Shown here piece after piece: positions 31,130 to 41,900 of a DNA stretch of 64,000 nt; position 1 is the stretch's first letter, and each line of letters begins with the position of its first letter. The stretch covers positions 11,241,809 to 11,305,808 of the forward strand of contig OX345636.1 of assembly GCA_947044365.1 (NCBI GenBank), written 5' to 3'. Under the pieces are notes generated by a model, which did not search any database, was not told the DNA's origin, and was given only the letters and a program-made list of their open reading frames with translations. A program made the translations under genes and the position numbers. Source of the stretch: Petrosia ficiformis. Taxonomy: Eukaryota; Porifera; Demospongiae; Haplosclerida; Petrosiidae.

Positions 31130-31662
31130 CTAACCTGATGGTAAAAAGATTCTATACACTTGGAAACATAGCATCTCATCACACAGATACTGCCTGTTCT
31201 TTTCGGAATTGTACTCTAGATCCGAGTGGGAAATAAAACAATCATATCCCAAACCAACAGAAGCCCTTTCTGTAGATTCTGCTTCAGACACTCTACTACA
31301 AGACTTCGACTGGTCTCTGTCGGTGAATTCAATAACCTTTTCCCAATGCTGCAGGTTCTCTCTCCAGTTAAGAAGACGAATGCTAATCTGACGACGGAAA
31401 GGCCATTCCAACGCCGCATCATTCTCACCTTTCATAAGGTATGCACGTACAGAAACATGTGTACCTTTGCCATCACCAGAGCCATTGGCAACCACTTCAA
31501 ACTGTAGTTTGTAGCCACCAGGATGTGTGTAGAATGGTTGGCTATACCAAGTACTACTCTCCTTCCTACATGTGGAAAATTTGTTCATCACTCTTATAAA
31601 TGGAGGGAGGTAGTAACGAGAAACAGGAATCAACCATTCCGGTAATTTGTCAGTTATGAATC
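31130..31662 (-). CDS. MATH (TRAF-C) domain exon
   Basis: The last exon, 177 codons including TAG. Conserved MATH strands are visible: WYSQPFYTHPGGYKLQFEVV, GKGTHVSVRAYLMKGENDA, LEWPFRRQISIRLLNW, and YDCFISHSDLE near the end. In TRAFs this domain binds receptor tails and adaptors. The domain is complete, and its C-terminal VYRIFLPSG is typical in length. Confidence 0.9.
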
Positions 31663-32151
31663 CTAAATAAAAAGAATAAATTGACATGTGAAATTCTGTA
31701 ATACAAAATAGAATTATCAGAGAGTGTGGTAGCAACTGTCTATGTAAGAATAACAAAGTTTTTTTTATGATTCACAAGGCCATCCCTATGATGGCTTCTG
31801 ATGGGGTTAATCTATTTGATATATTCTCGGTCAAACCAAAATAAAGAGACCTGCTTGTAGTTTACTTAGAAACTTGAACACTAACTATGAGCTGTTCTAG
31901 CTGAATGCATTCCTAAAGTTGTACAAACAAAGCAAGGCAAGAGGAGTGGACAATCAAAATAACAACTATAATAGACTGTAGCATTTCAATTGTACATTTA
32001 ATTATAGCCATGTCTATTAATTGATTGAATCCCTGGAATGATCCAATTTTTTAACATGTAAGTGAGAAACTGAATAGTGCTATTGTCACTACATTACAAT
32101 AGTTTTTACGGGCTGTAGGGCCATCCCTATAGTTGCTTTCCCACAGGTTCG

Positions 32152-32194
<43 letters not shown>

Positions 32195-35100
32195 TGTGTC
32201 ACTTGCGTGACTATGCATTGTATATATAGTTAAGGAAGTTGCATCATTGCAGGGGGCTTGGTCAAGTAATGGGTGTGGTGTGTAAAAGAACATGTACTCA
32301 AGCTACAGACCAGCAGGAAGATTTATGAAAAAAGTAAAACTGTAACAAATACTAATAACTGTTGTATATAGCATGAAACAGTATAAAGAGGATGCAAGAA
32401 TCTTTAACCAATAAGTATAATAAGTTATTGAGTGAAAAATCATTTAGAACCTTGAAGGAGTACTTCAGTTAGTTCATCAAAGATCTCTGTACTTAGACTT
32501 ACTTCTTCAGGCCACAGTTTTCGAAAAGTAGAGACACTAGTGGTATCAGCAATGATTGACACAATCCCTATGACTGCTTTCCCACGGGTTCAAACTATAT
32601 ATTTACACGAGTAAGCGTTGTTAAAGAAGTTGGTCATTCCAGGGGGCTCGGTAAATTAAGGGGCATGGCACATAATAGAACGCGCGCTCGAGCTCTACAA
32701 ACCAGCAGAAAGCAAAACTGGAACTAATAGCTAACTATTCTACCTGAATTATATTCCTAAAGTTCTACAAGGTCCTTTAAAAGGTAAACAGAGTAGATAA
32801 TCAAAATAATAACTATAATAGGCTGTTGTGTTTCAGACATGATAAACTCAGCCATGATCACTGAATGTTGGACACCACAAAGCAATCATAGGGATACCTT
32901 TTTCATGTATATCTTGTTTTGGAAAGTTATTCTTTATCTATATACTTATTTATTTTAATTCATTACACTTACTAACCCTCGCCCACATAGGTGGTGTGAA
33001 ACGTTACTCCAATCGTTTATCTGTGTGTCTGTGTGTGGTACTAGGAGTTCTATAATTTCCATATATAGCATAATAGCACACTTGGTACAACAGCTTCCAG
33101 AAGTTGTTCACAGCACTGGAAACAGTGTACTTACCTTCTCAACCCCACTATTCATACCATATTTTCTGTACACTACTTGCACTTATGCTTTAACTAATAT
33201 GAATATATTATATTGTCTGCGATTAATTTCTGCCATTATAAATGGGAATGCTTGTTTTCCAATCACACTTCACGCTTGTGACAAATGTTCACACTGTGGG
33301 AGCATTCATTTTCTACAGTAGAGGTATCTTTATTCATAGAGACAACCCATAAAAAAAGGCTGCCTATACATTTCAACTGCATGTAATACATAATGACCTC
33401 TCTGTCTCATGTCCATCTTCATGTACATGTATGAAGTTGCAATGCTACATCTCTAAGAGAAATACATCAAATATTGAGTAAGATCTTTAAATATTGTTTT
33501 ACCATTCAGAGCCAAGTATTTTCACATAGACAACATTTTATCGGAGGTATGGCATGTATTTCATGATGAGGCAAAATGGTGACATTATTATTAATTCTAA
33601 ACAGAGACTTTTCTTTGTTTGTATTACTGGAATTCTAAGTTTATAAATAATATTCGAATATTTGTTCATTAAGGAAAAAAAATATTTGAATACCAAAGTA
33701 GTTGCACTCATTCCAGCCATATAGTATAATACAAGAATAAGACTATCCTTGCTGATTACTTTCAAACCTTAATTATAATGACTGAATTCAAAAGGTACAA
33801 AAGAACCTTCAAAAAGGGTGAAAATAATATATAGGTTGTTGTGTACATTACAATTACCTTGTAAGAGTGACTGTTCTTGTTCCATTTTTGAAATTTTCTT
33901 TTGTAAAAGATGTTGATTTTCATATAGATGTTCTCGTTTCCTTAGTTGTTTCTCCACAACAGCCTTCTCCATTTTGTATGTTTCTGCCTCTTCCTTTCTA
34001 ATCTGTTTCTGTTCATCCATCTCATTCTTGTACTGTTTCAGTAAGGCTTCCTGTTTGTGGTACTTCATTTCGAGCTCTTTTAGTTTCTTTTTGTTCCTTC
34101 GATCACTTTCAATTATAAACTCGCGTTTGGGACACTCATCCTGTTCATGGACTGGTAAATCTTTACGACAGAAGTATTCACCACACCCATATCGACATTT
34201 CTTTGGCGTGTAACTACATTTATCACTAATGTGTCTCGGACGATCAAGCAACTCTCCTTTCCAGTCGCAATCACGATTCTCACATCTAACTGTGAGTTGA
34301 ATAACTTTACTACGAGTATATTTATCAATAATGCTGGAAAATTGATCGCTGCGACAGCGAGGACACCCTTTTTGATCAGTTTCAGAATGTGTCCTACATA
34401 CCTAATATTATCATAAAAGATTTAAAAAATTAATATTATATATACAAATCTGTATTAACGGTAAAGAAATAACTCAAGTAATTATGGGTAATTATACTTG
34501 TCAAGTGACTACAAACAATGAAACAGTCCCATTCATCATCATTTTGGATACGTACAGAAGGACAAATGTCTAATTAACAATGGACTACATATTCAGCTTA
34601 CTTGAAAGATTATAATAAACAGAACTACTGGGATGTTAAACAAACTTATGCTGTTCACTTTACAAATGTACCAACAAGAATACAGGACCTAACTCAAATA
34701 TTATTGTGAAGTTGGTCAGTACAGTGACATGCAATTGATATAATAAGTTTCTTTGTCACCCCACGAAAACTAGAATATCTAACTGAATTGTTCGACAACA
34801 TTAGTACAAGAGGATGTCTAATATATATATATATACACAAATGTAGTATGATGGTGACATCATCCCTTTAATGTGTGAGGTCTATGAGGTTGTATATAGA
34901 CCTAAGAGGAGGTCTATATTTTTTAATATAGACCTGTCTGACCACTCTGTGTAATGCAGGAGATGTCACCATCATACAATATTTTGTATGCTAATAGGTT
35001 CTATATACTGAATATAGGACCCTTGTTTTGTGTCCTAAGCCCTTGTAGGCTTGGGCTATATCAAAACTTTTTTTTATATATTTTGTATATAGGATCTATT

Positions 35101-35877
35101 AGCATACTACATATTACACATATAGTATCAATGGTGACATCATCCCTTTGCTGTGGTGAGTTCTATACATTGTATATAGAACTTTCATGTGCACACTATG
35201 CAGGAGATCTCACCATCATACAATATATTGTATATAGTATGCTAACAGGTCTATATACAAAATATAGGACTCTCGCTTTTTGTCCTGGAATGTGATATAG
35301 CCCTAGCAGGCTCAGGCTATATCACATCCTCGCACACAAAACTCAGGTCCTATATTTTGTATATAGACCTGTTAGCATACTATATATAATTTATTACATA
35401 TATATAATTATACATTTATTCAACAATAAATTTCATGTTACAAGAATGTCACAAACACACCTTACAAATGCGAGCTCCACAACATGAATATAGATAAGGA
35501 TCTCTTAAAACCAATAAACACACTGGACATATAAGTTCACCAGGAGGTGCGTTAATGAATATATCAGTGTCATAACCAGTATTTGGGGGCTCAGGTTGTG
35601 ACTGAGATACAGGTACAGGAACAACACAGTTTCCACTGTCCTAGAACAGATCATCGTAATTAAGAATTACTATTTAGTCTTATAATTATGGTTGACAATA
35701 ATAATAGAGATATTATTATTATTGGTTCCTACCCTGTATGAGCCTTGAATGGTTTGTAGTATTTTTACAAGAATATTATTAAAGCTTATGCTTGAAAACG
35801 TTAGCATGATTATATACAATATGTTTTTATGGCCCGTAGGGCCATCCCTATGATTGCTTTCCCACGGGTTCGAACTA

Positions 35878-35918
<41 letters not shown>

Positions 35919-38900
35919 TATTTTTTTTTTTCTTGTGTCCACTTCGCGAGTATGCGCTCGGTCAATTAATGGGCGTGGCGTGTAATAGAACGTGCGCTTG
36001 AACTCAGTAGAAAGAAAGCTGCTTGTAGCTTACATAGAATTAGAAACTGGAACTACTAGCTACCTGAAATATAGTCCTAAAGTTCTACAAGAGGTAAAGA
36101 GAGTAGATAATCAAATAATAACTGTAATAGGCTGTTGTGTTTCAGGCATGACTGTGATAAAGTCAGCCATGATTACTGAATGCTGGACACCATAAAGCAA
36201 TCATAGGGATACTTTTTTTCTCTATATACACTTGTTAAAACTGTTTTCCCTTCTTGTGTGGCCAGGGTAAAAAAATAATATTTTCATGACCATGTGTAGA
36301 GGCAACTTGTACAGTTAAAAGCATTATTCATGCAATTGTTGTTGCTATCAAATATATCAATATTCATGTGTTGTTACACCTTGTGATGACAAGTATAGAA
36401 GAATGATGTGTGAATAGGTCTTATCAAAAACAATCATGTTGAAAGATGGAATCGAGAAGTATAAAAATATAGATAATAGCTAAGTGATGATTACCATGGA
36501 TGTTTGTAGTGGTACTTCTTCTTCAATTTTATTATTCTCAAAATGGACAGGAGGATACATATGGGCTGAAGAAAACAAGCAACAAAACACAAATTACTGG
36601 AATAGTTGCTAAATCTATAAACTCAATAATTGGGGTGAGCATGAGTGAGCCCCACACTTATGTATATTATATAATCGTATGCTATTTCGTATTATGTCAA
36701 ATTAAAATTTTCTAAACCCACAGTCGCCAGGTGTATGTCACTGCTGGATAGCTATGAATGAAGAGAGATTGAGGAAAAGAGGAGATAGGGACAGAGCTAA
36801 ACGTGCTGCGGAGACCAAAGAGAAACAAGTCTGTCTAAGAGAGGCAAAGCTTCATTTGTCTAAAGTAGATTCAAGATTATTCTAGCTACTTCCTTGCCAT
36901 CTGAGATATTTTCCAATAAAATATTTAACATCAGGATTATTGCTACTTTGTTTAACAGGTGATACCTCTAAAACCTACCCATGAACTGTTGCATTTTGCT
37001 CTTCTTCCATCTCAAACACATAAACGCTTGCTTTTGCTGTATGTCAAAATTTGGCTATTCTAACCACACCTTCTCAGGCTCGCCCCACAATGATTGCATG
37101 CATGTGAGCATTCTCTAGTAAGGTGTATTATATCCAATACCTAATATTGACTTTAAGGTGATGTTTCAGTTTGTAGGTATACATAGTATGCTTTTCCCGT
37201 CAATTATTGTGCTTGAATATATATGTATGAATAGACTTGCTTACTGGGTTCTTCAGGATGAGATAAAGGAGGATACAAATGTGAATTCAATATTGTGATG
37301 ATCTCCTGAACATCTTTGACAACCTAAAGTATGAGGAAGATTTAAAAAGAGATGTTTAAAAAATGCAAGAAAGAACATAATTGTAAGTATGACAGAGAAA
37401 ATAATATTGTCATGACTAGTATCTTACTTCATCTGCTATCTGACTGAACTGTGGCAGTTCTGTCTCATGTTCGGGTTTTGAAATTGTCGAATCAGCCCTG
37501 GATTTTACAAGACTGTTGTCTGTAAAAATGCATTAGAAGTGTGATAATGGTACACATGAATGACACAAAATCATGTAATACAATATACATGTATATATAC
37601 AAATGGTTATATTATTTTAATGTATATAGTTCTCCATTATTTTTTTATTAGATATTTTTGCCACAGAATTTATTCTAACAGTATTACATGTACTACACTA
37701 TATCAACAGGGATTTGCTTCTAGTAAATATAAAAAAATCACTACAAAGGATACTGCAGTATATACACATCCAATTTCCAAGAGCCTTTGATGTGTATACA
37801 GTCTTACGTTTATGAAGTGCATCTTTAGCAATTGTCAGGTTCCTTTTCAATTGTGAGTCATCGGATTTATTAATCTCTGCTACCACTAACTCTTCAACCC
37901 TGTCAGCTATATGTGTAGCACTACTAACAAAATTGTGAGCATCTTCTCCTGACTTGATAGCTGCTATAGCTTTTTCAAAATCAACTTTCAGCTGTTCCTC
38001 TGTGGACAGTATGATAATAGGGAATAAATAGAATGGATACATAGATTGATAGTTTCAATGGATGGTAATAAACATAGTTGGATAGGTGAATGAATATACA
38101 CAGATGATTAATGGATGGTTGCTGAGACAAATTACCTGAAGATAAAAGCTTCTTTTTAGCAACATCCTCGTAATCTTGCTTTCCTAATTTCAACAGGTCT
38201 GATGATGGCTCAACGCTCATATCTTTGATCTCTAGCAGAAGAGGATCTTCTAAATCTTTGACAACAGAAGAGATGAAAAGCGGAAGAACAGCATAGGTGA
38301 GAACAATACAGTTCCTTGTTATGCGAACTATGGTCAAGTAAGAAGACGAGGTAAGCATCTTCTGAAGACATTCTTTCCACTTATATGCAGATTTTCCCTC
38401 CCACATATCATTGAGTGTAATAGTGAGCTTAGGCAGGCCAACAACAGAAACTGGAGCAAGGTTGGGATATTGTTTGAAAGCATTAGCAATAGCATTCAAA
38501 CTGAACTGACGTAGAAATTCATTATGCTTTTTTTCATACTCTTCGATTTTGGCTTTCATCACATGACTATTCCCAGCTTTCTGAAATGTGTTCAGTAGCT
38601 CGTAGTTGAGATAACCAATGAAATTTCTGGTAATGAGGAAATTAAGGACATCTGACGGTGTGGTCTTTGACTGTAACTCATCTAAGATTGCTTGAATTTC
38701 TGTAGTGATATGTCTTTCAACATTAAAAAAATAAGATATTCGAACTTTCAGATTATTCAAATCGACTCCACCCAGTGAGAGAGAAATAGCTGCCAATAAT
38801 TCCTCAAAAACTTGTTGCAACTTTTCAGCTTCTACAACTGGATCGTGTTTATCCACTTCCACTTCCACATTCATCTCAGGAGATTCTAATGGTCATATTT

Positions 38901-41900
38901 GATATAACAAAATTAAACATGAGACATTGTACATGCTACAATATTCACCTTGTACGTCTTTGTCTTCCCTTTTCCATTTTTTCATTTTCTCGACAATATC
39001 TACTAGAGCTCCCAGTCTTCGCATCACTTCAAAAACAGAAGGCAGAATCTCAGGTCTACTATCAACTTTCAACTCTATGAGATCCATTAGAGTATTTGCT
39101 CCTTTGTAACCTCCTTTAGATGTTACTTCAAACTTTGTAAGACCATCAATGAATCCTTTTGCAAATAGCTCTCCAGCAAGTGACCATAGCGTAGTTTCAG
39201 AAATAGTCAATACTCTGCAAATGTCATTGTGATGAGATACCAAAACATCACTTGCTGAATTTGCACCTCCCATGTTGAGAGCCTCGCCCTTGAAGACCTG
39301 TAAATTTTAAGAAAGTATAAGGCTTACTCAATTCGTTGGCAATTACGATTAACTGATATAATTTACAGTTTACATTAAATTAAATAGCGCCGTTGTCAGG
39401 CCAGCCTGTATAATTGGGAGAGCCCAAAATAACAGTCTGGTATGCAGTCTGTTTCTCTGCTTTGGGATCCGAGTATGAAATGTAAACATGTAACCACACC
39501 CTTCATACACATGTATAACATGTACAGACTTATAGAGGGTGTAGTTACGGAACTGAATAATTGTGTCAACGCAACTGAAATCCTCTGTACTGAAATTATC
39601 CTAGTTATCAGTAGGGTTATCATCAGAACAGGTTGAGGCCTGTTGATCTTGGCAGCCTCTAGGCAGACACTCCAGACAGTATATACTAGTCTTTACCGGT
39701 ACTTTAAGGGTTTAATTTTCAGTACCGGTACCGGTACTCTGAATTTTGTGCTTCTGGAACCGGTACCGGTACTTTAAGGGGTAAGTTTTCGGTATCGGTA
39801 CCGGTACCAGTACTCTAGCCACAGCCTATAATATATGCTCACATTTTTAGTCTCACGTCACTGACTGCCACGTTACAAGAGGGAAACTCCGCAAACTATC
39901 TCGTGACAAAAGCACAAATATAATTTACGAGTAATTAAATAGAGTGGAGTGTTCTGTTATCCATGGTGATGTCTGATGACAGCTGTTGATATGTTCCTTT
40001 GCTACTGACTCTATGACAAAGTACAGACTCAATCTGACATGGTGACTATCCTGGGAGTCATTCAGAATGACTCCCAGGATAGTCACCATGTCATGGTAAC
40101 TATCCTTGGAGTCATTGTCAACAAAATTTGAAACGGAAACTGTGAACAAGTAGCTATGCTTTGATCTTGTTTTGTCTTGCGACTTCCGACATGTGAGTAA
40201 TTATATTACTTACCAGTATTCCAATTCTAAAATTCTGTATGATTATAATAAAAAATATATCTCACCAAGCTAGAAGTGGAAACTGAGTTAGTATGTGTAA
40301 TATAATCTGCAGTTTAATTAAAACAAGCCAACGTGATTTAAAAATTTGTATTTTATTTTTTTTTGAATTTATAATTAACACAATAAAAATATTCTTTACA
40401 AAGGAGGCTTTCTTCAGCTTGCGAAACATTCCTTTGTAAAGAATATCCTTATTCGATACCGTGATGAATACCAAAACTGCAATAAGGAGCATTTATGGAA
40501 TTATAACACATGAAACTTCAATAAAGTACAATTTTGAATAAAAAAAAAGGTTTTACTATAACATTTAGAACATTTTACCTTTGCTTTTTTAATGTTATCA
40601 GTTTGTTCATCATCTTCTTCATCATTATAACCAGTCTGTTTATGTAAAGAATAAAAAATGGTATGTACAAGTACCATAATATATTTATAACAGTATCTTT
40701 GCTATTACAATCTAAGTTTTGATGTGAAAATTTGGTGTCCTTGTTATAATGATATATACTACAACTTCTGTACACATCAATCAATTTATATTGTCATTAT
40801 CACAAAGTTTTTCTAGCGACTTAAATTTGATATTTGTCAAGGCTACTTTCTCAGATCTGATTTCCCAATTATTGTATTTTAATCATTTTCACCAAAACAT
40901 GGGGCATTGAAAAGAAACATAGTGGTCTAAATAGGAATTAATGATATAGAGCTCTTCTGTAGGGTGTATCTTGTGTACTTACTGAGAATAGGTTCCTGAA
41001 TTTAGGGTAAGTGGCTTACTTTTCTGATTTCAGTTTCGTATCAAATTGCAAACACAGTTTGGCATTTCAATTATCCCATTACTGCTGAATTGAGGTGTTG
41101 AAGATTAGGCCAGCTTAACTTCTTTTGTGTTGCAATGTTGTTCCCAAATGACAAGTAAATTAGTCATGATTCACAATTTACATGTAAGTACTTCTCTACT
41201 ATAAATTTTCATAAGAGCTAACATCATATCGGTCATTTTCCACAATCAGTTTACTTAATCATTGCGAGTAACAACATTTCAACACCAAAAATTACAAATG
41301 CAAACTGACTTTCCTTTCATTACCTGAATACAGCAGTATGGTGTGATAAGTCATATTATTAAATTGGCATGCAGCTTTTTGCAGTGATATGTTGCAAGTT
41401 GAATCATTTTCCTTTTTCGCAAGCCAGCTACTGGTAAACCAATGAGATCTTGCCTATATAATTATGAGATTCTCTGTACTGCAATTTAGTCATTTTAGTG
41501 TATTACAATTTAATTGTAATGAACCTTTAGGCGATAATTATAATGTTTATTTTTATTATGATAATTATAATTATACATTGCATAAATCAGTTATATGTGA
41601 AATCAGGAGCACATGATGGAAAAAAAGTAAGAAAAGAAGGAGTGTGAAGCTCCCATGAGTTAATTAGAAATTTCTGTTGCTTTCTAGACTAGGTGCTTGA
41701 AACCTTTTAGAACAAAAATACAACTAAACATGTTACTCTATGAGAGAAACTCTATTAACCAGAGGTGAGTCCAAAGATGTGTTGGATGAGCTTCAATCTT
41801 TTATTAAATATTCTGAGGAATGTTAGTATTACTGCCAAGATAGAGTTTAATGTGATAAAGTAGTACCTTGTAATCACTAGAAACATCAAAAGTTATATAT

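Larger units (their letters stand above)
39298..40578. other. Intron with ACCGGT repeat and hairpin
   Basis: Holds a block at 39,690-39,815 where TACCGGTACCGGTACT-type sequence recurs four times, twice followed by TTTAAGGG(G)T, and the hairpin at 40,035-40,093. No exon is seen. Confidence 0.6.

Noticed and set aside
31209..31507. Plus-strand open frames over the MATH exon
   Set aside because: Shadows of the well-supported minus-strand MATH coding frame.
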